A stretch of 64,000 nucleotides of DNA from Planctomycetota bacterium (GTDB lineage: Bacteria > Planctomycetota > Planctomycetia > Pirellulales > Pirellulaceae), in contig JACNKX010000141.1 in NCBI GenBank assembly GCA_014381825.1, forward strand, positions 625-64,624. Direction: 5' to 3'. A program made the translations under genes and the position numbers. Positions within the stretch are counted from its first letter, which is position 1, and each line of letters opens with the position of its first letter. Positions 8,568 through 17,912 of the stretch are shown here, one piece after another. The notes under the pieces are model-generated. The model saw nothing but the letters and a program-made list of their open reading frames with translations, was not told where the DNA came from and did no database searches.

Positions 8568-8983
8568 GAGGTTGTTTGATGTCAAGTCTGTCACGTCAAA
8601 GAACGCGAAGCGGCAGGAAGCGGCGCGGCGCTTTGACGGTCGAGTTTGCGCTGACTGTGCCGTTGGCGTTCTTTCTTTTCTTTAGTGCCTTGGAATTTGG
8701 TCGTATGAATATGGTGCGACATTCGATGGAGAATGCCGCCTACGAAGCTGTACGTCGCGGCTTGGTGCCGAACACGACGGATGCAGAAGTCCGTGCTGCC
8801 GCGAAAACCGTCCTCGACATTGTCTCGGTCAAAAATCCGAAGATCCAGGTCGCGAATGCCGCCGATGAGATCTCGGTGACAATCCGCGCCAACTTCAACG
8901 ACCAAGGCTGGTTTACGCCCTTAATCTTCTACAACAAGACACTATCTAGCACGCTGGTAATGAGCAAAGACAAGTCTGGCTGA
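8564..8983 (+). CDS. Second TadE-like pseudopilin
   Basis: 139 residues if the ATG at 8564, overlapping the stop of the VWA gene, is used. The ATG at 8579 would give 134. The basic stretch SRQRTRSGRKRRGALTVEF leads into the helix ALTVPLAFFLFFSALEFG, the TadE pattern, followed by a short exported domain. It differs from the first TadE-like protein outside the helix, so the pair is not a recent duplication. It completes a three-gene unit encoding two minor pseudopilins and an adhesion-type VWA protein. Confidence 0.78.
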   Translation: MRGCLMSSLSRQRTRSGRKRRGALTVEFALTVPLAFFLFFSALEFGRMNMVRHSMENAAYEAVRRGLVPNTTDAEVRAAAKTVLDIVSVKNPKIQVANAADEISVTIRANFNDQGWFTPLIFYNKTLSSTLVMSKDKSG

Positions 8984-9014
8984 TGCGATTCGTTACGTTG
9001 ATCGTAAAGAGTTG

Positions 9015-11648
9015 TTAGTTGCCGATGGCTTCTGCCAAACTAATAGCTTCGAGCAGTCGTGCCCGCACTTCGCTGACTCGATCTGGGGCTTCTACCTTGG
9101 TGCCCTCGCCCGTGACGTAAAATACATCGACGACTTGATCCAGATGGGTCCCAATTTTTGCACCGTGGACGGACAGTCCAAGCTCAAATATTGTGTGAGC
9201 GATTGCGTAGAGCAAGCCGGTTCGATCGTGTGTAAAGATGTCGATGATCGTGTATTGCTCGGACGTATCATTATCGAGTCGAACACGGGTAGGCAGACGA
9301 CCGGCCTCTGGACTTTCAGTGGTCTGCGGATTCCAGGTACGTTGAAAAGAAGGTGTTTCGCTTGAGGTGTTGCTCAGCGAAGCTTCGAGATGACGACAGA
9401 CTTTGTCGAGCCGCGCGCGAGGGGGCTCGCCTGAGAAACGCTGGTCTCGGACGTAAAACCGGTCAATGATCAGACCATCGGCGAGCGTGTGAATCTCGGC
9501 GGTAAGAATCTCCAATCCGCTGCTCGTCAGCGCACCGGTCAACTTGTGGAAGATTCCCGTCGTGACGTCTTCGTAGGCTCCGACGGTGAACTCAAGCGCC
9601 TTGCGATCTTCCAGCCAGCGGCCCCACGCGACCGAACTGTCGCGTGGTAATACCGACAAGTCTTTCAATCGATCTATCGTCTCGAAAGGCTCATAATCCG
9701 TTAGATATCCACCTGGTATCTCGGCGATCTGCTGACGTAACCACGTTCGATTATCCTCCGATTCGACGAGGTCGTTTAGCGAGGCTCGGCGCTCGGTTAG
9801 CCAACGGTCTTCTTCCTCGGGATTGATGTCGCCCGCGAGGTGTGCCCTGGTGCGACGATAGAGCTGTGTGAGTAAATCAAGCTTCCAGCGGTTCAACACG
9901 CCCGGTCCCACAGCGGCCAGGTCGGCGCAGGTCAGAACATAAAGCATCCGCAGTACTTCGGCGGATTCGACATCGACGGCAAACTGAATTACTACGTTGT
10001 CGTCGTTCGTGTCGCGCCACTGGGCCAAGTGCGACATGACCAGATGCTTTAGAACGAGGAACTTCAGGACTTCGGTGTCTCGTTCGTCTAGACCGAGGAA
10101 TTTCGCGGTTTCACCCGCAAGCCGAGCGCCGATGATACTGTGGTCCTCGGAGAAGCCTTTGCCTAGATCGTGCATTAGTAGAGCGAGGTGTAGCAGCCAC
10201 TTTTTCTTGGTCTTCCGGTAAGCACGCCCAAGTGTGTCGTCTCGATGTTGGAAATCCGTAGCGCTCTCAATCGCTCGAATGGAATGTTCGTCGACCGTGT
10301 ACTTGTGATACTCATTGAATTGCATCAAGTGACGCGCATGTCCCAACGGCGGAACGATCTTTTCCAATACTCGCAGCTCGTGCAGCCGCCTCAGTAAATC
10401 GCCAAGATCGCCCGGTTGGTCGAGTAGCGAGAGAAAGCGTTCTGTTGCTTGAGGGGCCAATTGAAGGGACGACGACTCGAGCATCGATTCGCGGATCATC
10501 TGCCACGTTTCGTGGTCGATGCGAGTCTTGCTGCGATTCGCCAAGTCCATTAGGCGGAGGACTTCAGTCACGTTGGAACGCAACTTCTCCTTTCCACGCC
10601 GTGTGGCCGATATGTGAACGGGCCCGACGCGGAAGTCGCATTCCATGCGGTGGCTGAACACTTCGCCAGCAATCTTCGCAATTCCACGATGCGACTTGGC
10701 TGACTCGACGAAGTGTGCTGAACAGTAACGCACATGGCTCGTCTGCTCGATATAGTCGCGCATGAATCGCTCGACGGGCAATTGGTTCTCGTCTCCTTCG
10801 TAACCGTACAGTTCGGCAATTCGGACTTGTTCGTGTCGGTCGAGTAAGTCGAGTGACTTGCCAGCGTTGAAGTGCAATTCATTTCGTAACCGCAACAAGA
10901 ACTCGCAAGCGTCGCGCAATTTGGTTCGCTCTGCTGCTGCCAAACGTCCGGCCAGTACCAGGCTCGATGGTTCTGCCTCGCCCCATCTCGCAAATCCGAT
11001 CCAGCGCACCATTTGTAGATCGCGCAGACCGCCTCGCGATCGTTTGACGTTGGGTTTCAGCAAATAGATCGTATCGCCATGCTTGTTACGTTCCGTCTGT
11101 CGAGACTCTTCGATTTTCGCGATGAGCGACTGCGAACGACGCAGTGCCATCTTGCGAAACTTGTGCATGAACCGCGTGAATAAACGAACGCTACCAGCTA
11201 GGTAGCGAGACTCGACTAGCGACGTAAAGATGGTTGGGTCGGATTGTGCGAGCGAGCACGCGTAGGCGGGAGTTCGGCGGCTGTACCCAAGATCGAGTCC
11301 TGCGTCCACGATGTCTTGCGTCAACCTTCGAACAAACGGGGCAATCTGGTGTTCGGTGCCCGGTTTGTGCAACAACATCAGGTCGACGTCTGAGTAGGGG
11401 GCGACGTCGCGACGACCATAGCCGCCGTACGGAGCTAAAGCGATCAACGATTCGATATCTCGTCCCACGTCGTCCAAAGCGTCGTGATAGAGGTCGAGCA
11501 AGACCGTGTCCAGCAGGTCTGTCAATCTGGCACAAACCTGAATGCCCGGCGATCCCGCATCATGCTGCGCCCTCAATTTGGCTCGGCCGTCCGCTAGATG
11601 CTCACGTGCGGCAAGTACAGAGGGGCGTATGCGGATGCCGGTTGGCAT
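9015..11648 (-). CDS. glnD: Bifunctional uridylyltransferase/uridylyl-removing enzyme GlnD
   Basis: 877 residues, close to the usual GlnD length. Domains in order: nucleotidyltransferase with GGYGRRDVAPYSDVDL (75-90), including the catalytic G-x-x-x-R-x and S-D-x-D; a helical linker; an HD hydrolase domain with MHDLGKG (near 490-500) and a downstream H-x-x; and two C-terminal ACT domains (about 686-760 and 797-870) that sense glutamine. GlnD uridylylates the PII protein GlnB at low nitrogen and removes UMP at high nitrogen. The gene lies downstream of amtB-glnB on the same strand, separated by a terminator and a 64-base palindrome, so it may have its own promoter. No ribosome-binding site stands out at the ATG. 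Confidence 0.95.
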   Translation of the reverse strand: MPTGIRIRPSVLAAREHLADGRAKLRAQHDAGSPGIQVCARLTDLLDTVLLDLYHDALDDVGRDIESLIALAPYGGYGRRDVAPYSDVDLMLLHKPGTEHQIAPFVRRLTQDIVDAGLDLGYSRRTPAYACSLAQSDPTIFTSLVESRYLAGSVRLFTRFMHKFRKMALRRSQSLIAKIEESRQTERNKHGDTIYLLKPNVKRSRGGLRDLQMVRWIGFARWGEAEPSSLVLAGRLAAAERTKLRDACEFLLRLRNELHFNAGKSLDLLDRHEQVRIAELYGYEGDENQLPVERFMRDYIEQTSHVRYCSAHFVESAKSHRGIAKIAGEVFSHRMECDFRVGPVHISATRRGKEKLRSNVTEVLRLMDLANRSKTRIDHETWQMIRESMLESSSLQLAPQATERFLSLLDQPGDLGDLLRRLHELRVLEKIVPPLGHARHLMQFNEYHKYTVDEHSIRAIESATDFQHRDDTLGRAYRKTKKKWLLHLALLMHDLGKGFSEDHSIIGARLAGETAKFLGLDERDTEVLKFLVLKHLVMSHLAQWRDTNDDNVVIQFAVDVESAEVLRMLYVLTCADLAAVGPGVLNRWKLDLLTQLYRRTRAHLAGDINPEEEDRWLTERRASLNDLVESEDNRTWLRQQIAEIPGGYLTDYEPFETIDRLKDLSVLPRDSSVAWGRWLEDRKALEFTVGAYEDVTTGIFHKLTGALTSSGLEILTAEIHTLADGLIIDRFYVRDQRFSGEPPRARLDKVCRHLEASLSNTSSETPSFQRTWNPQTTESPEAGRLPTRVRLDNDTSEQYTIIDIFTHDRTGLLYAIAHTIFELGLSVHGAKIGTHLDQVVDVFYVTGEGTKVEAPDRVSEVRARLLEAISLAEAIGN

Positions 11649-11672
11649 GATGGTGTTGCCGAGCAGGTAGGC

Positions 11673-11736
11673 CGGAACAAGCTTCGCAGCTCCGGCAGAG
11701 TCTTAACAAAATGCCGGAACTGCGAAGCTTGTTCCG
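11673..11736. repeat. 64-base palindromic element (25-bp arms)
   Basis: The left arm, 11673-11697, and right arm, 11712-11736, are reverse complements over 25 bases with one C/T difference; the loop is 14 bases. Arms read from CGGAACAAGC inward to TCCGGCA. The same outer blocks, TGCCGGAAC and CTTGTTCC, recur at 54578-54602, so this is a dispersed family rather than a chance hairpin. It sits in the glnB-glnD spacer, beyond the glnB terminator. Confidence 0.85.
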
Positions 11737-11765
11737 ACGGACCCGAGTGTCATGTACTATCGCAC

Positions 11766-11808
11766 AAAAAAGGCGGATCGGGGAAGTGCTCCTTCCCTTT
11801 CTCCGCCT
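11766..11808 (-). terminator. Intrinsic terminator of amtB-glnB
   Basis: Read on the minus strand, AGGCGGA (11808-11802) pairs with TCCGCCT (11777-11771), with an inner GGAAG/CTTCC pair, and is followed by six Ts (11771-11766). It lies 40 bases after the glnB stop. Confidence 0.75.
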
Positions 11809-11848
11809 GAATCTTTTCGTATTCTGCGAAACCGCAACGAAGCGACAG

Positions 11849-12199
<351 letters not shown>

Positions 12200-12224
12200 C
12201 TATTATTATTGTACGACTGTGAAC

Positions 12225-12237
12225 TCACGAATCGTGA
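12225..12237. promoter_or_regulatory. 13-base palindrome between amtB and glnB
   Basis: TCACGAATCGTGA is a perfect 6+1+6 palindrome, 38 bases before the glnB ATG. It could be a protein site or a weak hairpin. It does not match an NtrC or sigma-54 site that I recognise. Confidence 0.3.
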
Positions 12238-12278
12238 TAGCTATACAGCCGCTGTTTGGGTTTAGTTTAACGATTTTA

Positions 12279-13859
12279 CTACAGGAAGATGTATCCTTCT
12301 TCACCGTGCTGGCTAAGATCCAGACCTGCTGTCTCGTCTTCTTGCGAAACTCGAAGTCCCATCGTGGCGTCGAGAATCTTTAAGATGATAAACGTTGCGA
12401 CAATCGAGAATACCACAGTCACGATGACGGCTGCGACTTGACCAATCAGCAGACTCACTCCACCGCTGGGATCATAGAATACTCCGTTAGCGGCGTCCGG
12501 GTTTACTTGCGTCGTTGCGAAAACTCCTGTCAGGATGGCACCGAGCGTTCCTCCAACCCCATGCACGCCGAACGCATCGAGCGAATCGTCATAGTTACAC
12601 GCTGCCTTCAATTTCGAGCAAGCGAGATAGCAAATAATTCCAGCAGCGGCTCCCATGACGAGGGCCGGCATGGGTTGAACGTAGCCGGCGGCCGGAGTGA
12701 TGCAAACGAGTCCAGCAACTGCACCGGACGCAGCGCCGAGCACGCTGGCTTTGCCTCGTGTGAGCCACTCGAATAACGCCCAAGACACCGCTCCAGCGGC
12801 AGCGGAAAAATGAGTCACCACGAAAGCGTTAGCTGCCAAGCCATTCGATTCACCGGCACTTCCGGCGTTAAAGCCGAACCATCCCACCCACAACATTCCG
12901 GCACCAAGCGCTGTGTATGTGAGATTATGCGGTCGCATGTCTTCAGTGCCAAACCCGAGGCGTCGACCGATCAGCAATGCGCAGACAAGTGCTGAGATTC
13001 CAGAGCTAATATGCACGACGGTACCGCCCGCAAAATCCAGCGCGCCGCCGGCGATTGCATGGTCTTCGCCAAACGCCAAGATACCGCCTCCCCAAACCCA
13101 GTGGCACAACGGACAGTAGACGATCACGCCCCAGAGAATTGAGAACACAACCATCGTGCTAAACTTCATTCGCTCCGCAAACGCGCCACAGATCAGCGCA
13201 GGAGTAATGATGAAAAACATCCCCTGGAAAACCATAAATGTAAGGTCTGGGATGGATCCGCCGGGTGCTTCGCCATCTGACATGCTAACACCGTTGAGCA
13301 GCAGGTAATCTAAGTTTCCGATGTAGGGGCTGCCGCCACCAAAAGCGAGCGAATAACCAACGAGTCCCCAGAGAACGGTCATGATGCCCATCAGGAACAT
13401 GCACTGCATGAGGACGCTGAGGACATTTTTTTTACGAACTAGTCCCCCGTAGAACATCGCGAGACCAGGTACGGTCATGAACAGTACAAGCGCGGCCGAG
13501 GTTAACATCCACGCATTGTGTCCGGCAAGTGCGGCGTCGTCAGCCTTGCCTTCGAGTGCGATTAGCCGAGTAAATACTGCAACGGCATAGCCAGGATCGC
13601 CTGGTTCCATATCCCCGAGATTCGGTCCCTCGTCTTCGGCCTCCTCGCCTTCTGTTTCTGTCGCTTCATTTTCCTCTGTAGTCGTATCCGACGTTTCTCC
13701 GTCGGCTTCAGCGGATTCGCCATCGACTTCGGCTTCGCTCGCCGGAGCTTCCTCCGTCGCAGCCGGTGCGGCTGCATCTTCTTGAGCCTGCGACGTGTTA
13801 ACCCTCGTCAGTCCAATAAGGCAACAGATGCCTAATGCAATCAACCAATGTCTGAACAT
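12279..13859 (-). CDS. amtB: Ammonium transporter with acidic N-terminal extension
   Basis: 526 residues from ATG 13859, chosen because AGGTGGGG precedes it and a signal peptide starts there (MFRHWLIALGICCLIG, cleavage near SQA-QED). Next is a ~65-residue Glu/Thr/Ala-rich, very acidic segment (about 30-95), then the 11-helix Amt core. Core motifs: MFYGGLVRKKN, the first pore His in VVHISSG and the second in GVHGVGGTLG. It conducts NH3/NH4+ across the cytoplasmic membrane and is blocked by deuridylylated PII. It is upstream of glnB in the same transcript. The long acidic periplasmic segment is not part of the standard Amt family. Confidence 0.95.
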   Translation of the reverse strand: MFRHWLIALGICCLIGLTRVNTSQAQEDAAAPAATEEAPASEAEVDGESAEADGETSDTTTEENEATETEGEEAEDEGPNLGDMEPGDPGYAVAVFTRLIALEGKADDAALAGHNAWMLTSAALVLFMTVPGLAMFYGGLVRKKNVLSVLMQCMFLMGIMTVLWGLVGYSLAFGGGSPYIGNLDYLLLNGVSMSDGEAPGGSIPDLTFMVFQGMFFIITPALICGAFAERMKFSTMVVFSILWGVIVYCPLCHWVWGGGILAFGEDHAIAGGALDFAGGTVVHISSGISALVCALLIGRRLGFGTEDMRPHNLTYTALGAGMLWVGWFGFNAGSAGESNGLAANAFVVTHFSAAAGAVSWALFEWLTRGKASVLGAASGAVAGLVCITPAAGYVQPMPALVMGAAAGIICYLACSKLKAACNYDDSLDAFGVHGVGGTLGAILTGVFATTQVNPDAANGVFYDPSGGVSLLIGQVAAVIVTVVFSIVATFIILKILDATMGLRVSQEDETAGLDLSQHGEEGYIFL

Positions 13860-14084
13860 GAATGGTTCCCCACCTAGAAACACAATGAACCTGACAACGC
13901 CAACCGCCGCCTGCGGTGCGTCCTGAAAACGAAATAAATCTCAGCCGCTTCTGCCTGTCGCTTTGGAGAGGGACAGTCGCCTGGATACAGATGCAACTAG
14001 CAAGCCTAACAAAGTAGCCCCCCCAAGCATCGAAGTAAATAACCCGATGGTTGATTCTGTCGCTCGAGTTGTTCTGACGTTAGC

Positions 14085-14645
14085 TCATTCGGGTGGTTCC
14101 GGCTTCACCCAAGGATGCTCGCCCTCGCCAGCCAACACATTTACTCGACGAGCTAGTACGAATAACAAGTCTCCCAAACGGTTGAGATACTTGACGACGT
14201 CATCCGCGACGGGGTGTTGGCTGCTGTGTTGCAACGTCACGACTCGTCGCTCGGCGCGGCGACAAACACCTCGTGCCACGTGAATAGCCGCTGCGGAGCG
14301 AGTCCCCGTTGGCAGAATGAACTGTCGCAGCGGTTCGAGGTGCGTCTCGGTCTCGTCGATCATCTTCTCGAGCCAACTGATCTCTTCCGCGCCGACGAGC
14401 TTCGTTTTCGCTGCGACGGGATCAGACGAAGCCAGTTCAGCACCAACCGCAAACAGCCCATGCTGCACCCGTTCGAGGACGGCATCGATCTCAACGGGCA
14501 GCATTTCGGCTCGAGTCACGCCTAGGAACGCGTTCAGTTCATCAACAGTGCCGTAGGCTTCAATGCGGGCGTCGTCTTTGGAAACTCGAGGACCGGCAAA
14601 CAGTCCGGTTTCTCCACGGTCACCGGTCTTCGTGTAGATTTTCAC
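14085..14645 (-). CDS. pduO: Cob(I)alamin adenosyltransferase, PduO type
   Basis: 186 residues from a GTG at 14645, the start set by the family N-terminus (KIYTKTGDRGETGLFAG). Other hallmarks are EAYGTVDELNAFLG, the C-terminal CRRAERRVV and YLNRLGDLLFVLAR. The enzyme transfers the adenosyl group of ATP to cob(I)alamin, making adenosylcobalamin. The open frame continues 114 codons upstream without family similarity. No good ribosome-binding site is visible before the GTG, so the exact start is the main doubt. It is divergent from the TolB-like gene, with 139 bases between. Confidence 0.92.
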   Translation of the reverse strand: MKIYTKTGDRGETGLFAGPRVSKDDARIEAYGTVDELNAFLGVTRAEMLPVEIDAVLERVQHGLFAVGAELASSDPVAAKTKLVGAEEISWLEKMIDETETHLEPLRQFILPTGTRSAAAIHVARGVCRRAERRVVTLQHSSQHPVADDVVKYLNRLGDLLFVLARRVNVLAGEGEHPWVKPEPPE

Positions 14646-14784
14646 GTCAGTCTTTCGCGAAAAGTAGCTTGTGAACGAGCCGAGTTCCTGGCGGTCGCGC
14701 CAGTTCTCTTTATAATGCCTTCCGCGACTTATAACACCGTAGCCGTGTGAGTGGTGTGGCCCTGCAACCTGGGAGGATGATGTT

Positions 14785-15870
14785 GTGCGAAAGATGAAAC
14801 GATACGTCGTCGCGTTTCTAGGGAGTGTTAGCCTTCTCGCTGCGTTGGATGGCTTTGCCGCTGATGAATCTCCAAAGCCGGAGAACGCCTCGATTGAGGG
14901 CCAATTCCTCCAAAACGTTCGCCAAGTAACGTCGGGTTTTGTGAAGGCCGGCGAAGGATATTTCTCGCCAGACGGAACACGGATCATTTACCAAGCGATT
15001 CGCGCTGAATATCCTTTCTATCAGATTTACACACAACCGCTTGCCGGTGGTGAACCGAAGTTGATCAGCACTGGGCGAGGCCGCACGACGTGCAGTTATT
15101 TCTCGCCGGATGGCAAAAGGCTGCTGTTCGCTTCCAGTCACCTTGATCCGAACATGGATAAGACCGAAGCCGACGCCATCCGGCAAGCAGAAGAAGATCG
15201 CAAGTCGGGGACACGTCGGCGCTATTCTTGGGACTTTGATCCGTACATCGACATTTTTGAGTCTGACCTAGACGGCAAAATAATCGGACAATTGACCAAG
15301 GCGAAGGGATACGACGCGGAGGGCGCGTACTCTGCCGACGGCAAGCAAATCGCGTTCTGCAGCGACCGTGACGGTGATCCCGACATCTACTTGATGAACG
15401 TCGATGGTTCAGAAGTGAAGCAGTTGACGAACGCTCCGGGATACGACGGAGGTCCGTTCATGTCGCCCAATCAAAAGTGGATCGTCTTTCGCAGCGATCG
15501 TGAGAAGGAACACTACCTTCAGATCTATGTAATTGGAGTGGATGGAAAACACGAGACGGCTCTTACGAACAGCAACGGCGTCCATTGGGCTCCATACTGG
15601 CATCCGACCCAACCTTACATCATCTGGACTGGCGCTGATCACTCCAATCCGCGAGCCCGCCCGAACTATGATCTTTGGCTAGTTCGTTATGAAGTGAAAG
15701 ATGGCAAGTTCACAACCACTGAACCTACGCGAATCACCGACTCGATAGCGGCGGACGTGTTGCCTGTATTCACTCCCGATGGCAAGCAATTAATGTGGAC
15801 CAGCACGCGCACCGAAGACCATAGTAGCCAGTTGTTCATTGCAGATTTTAAACTTCCGTCTGGTTCCTAG
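14785..15870 (+). CDS. Exported TolB/PD40 beta-propeller protein
   Basis: 361 residues. The GTG at 14785 is 8 bases after GGGAGG; an ATG at 14794 is an alternative. Signal peptide MKRYVVAFLGSVSLLAALDG with cleavage near FAA-DES. The body is a run of PD40/WD40-like blades: YFSPDGTRIIYQ, YFSPDGKRLLFAS, YSADGKQIAFCSDRDGDPDIYLM, MSPNQKWIVFRSD and FTPDGKQLMWTSTR. No protease domain follows, so this is a stand-alone propeller like TolB, probably periplasmic. No tol-pal genes are nearby, so a role in Tol is not supported. Confidence 0.8.
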   Translation: MRKMKRYVVAFLGSVSLLAALDGFAADESPKPENASIEGQFLQNVRQVTSGFVKAGEGYFSPDGTRIIYQAIRAEYPFYQIYTQPLAGGEPKLISTGRGRTTCSYFSPDGKRLLFASSHLDPNMDKTEADAIRQAEEDRKSGTRRRYSWDFDPYIDIFESDLDGKIIGQLTKAKGYDAEGAYSADGKQIAFCSDRDGDPDIYLMNVDGSEVKQLTNAPGYDGGPFMSPNQKWIVFRSDREKEHYLQIYVIGVDGKHETALTNSNGVHWAPYWHPTQPYIIWTGADHSNPRARPNYDLWLVRYEVKDGKFTTTEPTRITDSIAADVLPVFTPDGKQLMWTSTRTEDHSSQLFIADFKLPSGS

Positions 15871-15888
15871 TTTTCCAACCGCTCGTTT

Positions 15889-15946
15889 AACGGCAAGCCG
15901 AAGGCGACGGTGTTTTGAGCCGCCAAGTCGCCTCCGGCTTGCCGTT
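15889..15946. repeat. 58-base inverted repeat between TolB-like and Nudix genes
   Basis: AACGGCAAGCCGAAGGCGAC (15889-15908) and its near-exact reverse complement (15927-15946, one mismatch in 20) flank an 18-base loop containing GTTTT. It starts 18 bases after the TolB-like stop, so it could end that transcript, although no T-run follows. It does not share arm sequence with the other palindromes in this window. Confidence 0.75.
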
Positions 15947-15977
15947 AGACGACTTCTACGGGACAGAAGCACCCCAA

Positions 15978-16400
15978 ATGCCCGAAGTCAGATCTTGCGG
16001 TGTCGTTGTTTTCAGACGCGATCCGCTCTCGTTCTTACTGATGCGTCATCCAACTCGTTGGGACTTGCCTAAAGGGCACGTTGATACTGGCGAGACGGAT
16101 CTGGAATGTGCATTGCGCGAGGTTGAAGAAGAAACTGGAATTGCAGCCGACGATATCGAGTTGGATGAAGGATTCCGCTTCGAGCATCGGTATCAAGTCC
16201 AGGATCGCGACTATCCAAATCAAACGAGCAACAAAACGTTATTGATCTACCTCGGTTGGTTGTTGCGCGACGTGGAGATCATCCCGACCGAGCATCCAGG
16301 CTATGAATGGTTTCCCTGGAACCCGCCTCATTCAATTCAGCAAGCTACGATCGACCCGTTGTTAGCACACGTCGCCGAACACCTGCGTGGTGCAAGGTAG
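15978..16400 (+). CDS. Nudix hydrolase (Ap4A-hydrolase-like)
   Basis: 140 residues from ATG 15978; an in-frame TTG at 15915 lies inside the palindrome loop and is rejected. The Nudix box is complete (GHVDTGETD...ALREVEEETG: G-x5-E-x7-R-E-x2-E-E-x-G). The N-terminus (SCGVVVFRRD, FLLMRHPTRWDLPKGH) resembles bis(5'-nucleosyl)-tetraphosphatase-type Nudix enzymes, which cleave Ap4A and similar dinucleotides. The substrate cannot be fixed from sequence. It is cytoplasmic. It converges with the DUF1501 gene on the other strand, whose stop is only 6 bases away. Confidence 0.88.
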   Translation: MPEVRSCGVVVFRRDPLSFLLMRHPTRWDLPKGHVDTGETDLECALREVEEETGIAADDIELDEGFRFEHRYQVQDRDYPNQTSNKTLLIYLGWLLRDVEIIPTEHPGYEWFPWNPPHSIQQATIDPLLAHVAEHLRGAR

Positions 16401-16406
16401 TCCGCA

Positions 16407-17852
16407 TTACGCAGTCAACCCGCGTATCGGATTGGCTTGATACACGTGATAGGGGCGGTTTGTCATGTCGTACCAGTTGGCATCTTTGGGAATTCCCAAG
16501 GCGTCATAGATCGTGGCGGCGAAGTTCTCAGGCGTTTGGGGATCGTTAGTAACGTAGGCACCGTTGCGATCCGTCGCGCCGATCACGTTCCCACCACGGA
16601 CGCCCGCTCCTGCCAAGAGGATCGACTGACAAGGTGCCCAATGATCGCGCCCGGGCAGTTTGTAGATCTTTGGAGCGACGTTGAAAATTCTCGGCGTTCG
16701 CCCAAACTCGCCGGCCATCACGACAAGCGTATCTTCGAGCAAGCCGTTCTCGTCGAGATCGTCGAGCAAGGCCGAGACAGCTCGGTCGGTCGGTGGGAAG
16801 AGGAAATTCTTTGCCAGAGGGAAGTTGTTGCCATGCAAGTCCCAACTCCCGAAATTCCCCATGTTGACTTGAACCATGTTCACACCGACTTCGATCAATC
16901 GCCGCGCCATCAACAACGACCAGCCGAATGAGTTGTCGCCATAGCGTTCCAAGACTTCGGGATCGGCGTTGCCGACATCGAAGGCTTCCCGGACTTTGGG
17001 ATCGGCCATTAACGACACGACGCCTTGGCGAATGCGATCATAGCTCGCGACTTCAGCGGCTTGTTCGAGTTGCTGTCGTTGATCGTCAATCGAGTTTAAC
17101 AGCGAGAGCCTGTTGCGAAATCGCGATTGGAGCATACCCTCTTGAAGCGTTAGATGAGGGACGGAGAATCGCCAATCATCTTTATCCGATGCCACACCAT
17201 CGTGCAGATTGAACAGGTACTTCGGAAATGCTCCTGAGTAATCGTGATAAGCATGCGGTTTGTCGGTGCATTGGAGCAACCACGGTTCGTGTTGCGGCCC
17301 CAACAAGCCGGCGAACTGACCGGGATAGATCCCGGTATTCGAATGGTAGATTCGCTCCGGCAATATAGCGCTCGTCGGCATGTTGCGGCGAGGCTCGCTC
17401 GCGTAACCAGCGATCGCGGCGATGCTCGGAAGATCGATCGACTGTGGTTTGCTGGAGCGAAACGTCGGTGGCACGACCGAGTTCCCGGTCAACATTACAT
17501 ACGTACCTTTGTCGTGACCATTCTCCTTGTGAGTCAGCGAACGGACGAGCGCCCACTTGTCACTCCGTTGCGCGAGCAGCGGAAAGTGTTCACAGATTTG
17601 AAGGCCGGGCGTCCTGGTCGAGATTGGGTTGAACTCGCCCTTGTATTCAGTCGGTCCGTCCGGCTTCATGTCAAACGTGTCATGCTGGGACGGACCACCA
17701 GTTAGAAAAAGGTAGATCACCGATTTCGGCTTCGTTGGCGTTGCTCCCGCCTCCGAGGCGCGGCATTGCCATCGCGCCACATCGGCCATCGAGAGTCCCA
17801 TCAGACCGAGCGTTCCTGCTTGGAGCATGTTCCGGCGTGAGATCTGGTGCAT
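16407..17852 (-). CDS. Tat-exported DUF1501 protein
   Basis: 481 residues from ATG 17852, selected by the twin-arginine signal (SRRNMLQAGTLGLMGLS). The body is DUF1501, an alkaline-phosphatase/sulfatase-fold family very common in planctomycetes: YLFLTGGPSQHDTFDMKPD, ENGHDKGTYVMLTG, VVMAGEFGRTPR and GRDHWAPCQS. These proteins are usually paired with DUF1549/DUF1553 cytochrome proteins, but none is adjacent here. Its role is unknown, with export to the periplasm inferred. It lies 60 bases downstream of dapB on the same strand and may be the last gene of that transcript. Confidence 0.9.
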   Translation of the reverse strand: MHQISRRNMLQAGTLGLMGLSMADVARWQCRASEAGATPTKPKSVIYLFLTGGPSQHDTFDMKPDGPTEYKGEFNPISTRTPGLQICEHFPLLAQRSDKWALVRSLTHKENGHDKGTYVMLTGNSVVPPTFRSSKPQSIDLPSIAAIAGYASEPRRNMPTSAILPERIYHSNTGIYPGQFAGLLGPQHEPWLLQCTDKPHAYHDYSGAFPKYLFNLHDGVASDKDDWRFSVPHLTLQEGMLQSRFRNRLSLLNSIDDQRQQLEQAAEVASYDRIRQGVVSLMADPKVREAFDVGNADPEVLERYGDNSFGWSLLMARRLIEVGVNMVQVNMGNFGSWDLHGNNFPLAKNFLFPPTDRAVSALLDDLDENGLLEDTLVVMAGEFGRTPRIFNVAPKIYKLPGRDHWAPCQSILLAGAGVRGGNVIGATDRNGAYVTNDPQTPENFAATIYDALGIPKDANWYDMTNRPYHVYQANPIRGLTA

Positions 17853-17912
17853 GACTAAATGCCTAGCGAACAACAGAGGAAAGGTGTTCTTCGTGCGCAG
17901 ACGCGGGTCGGG

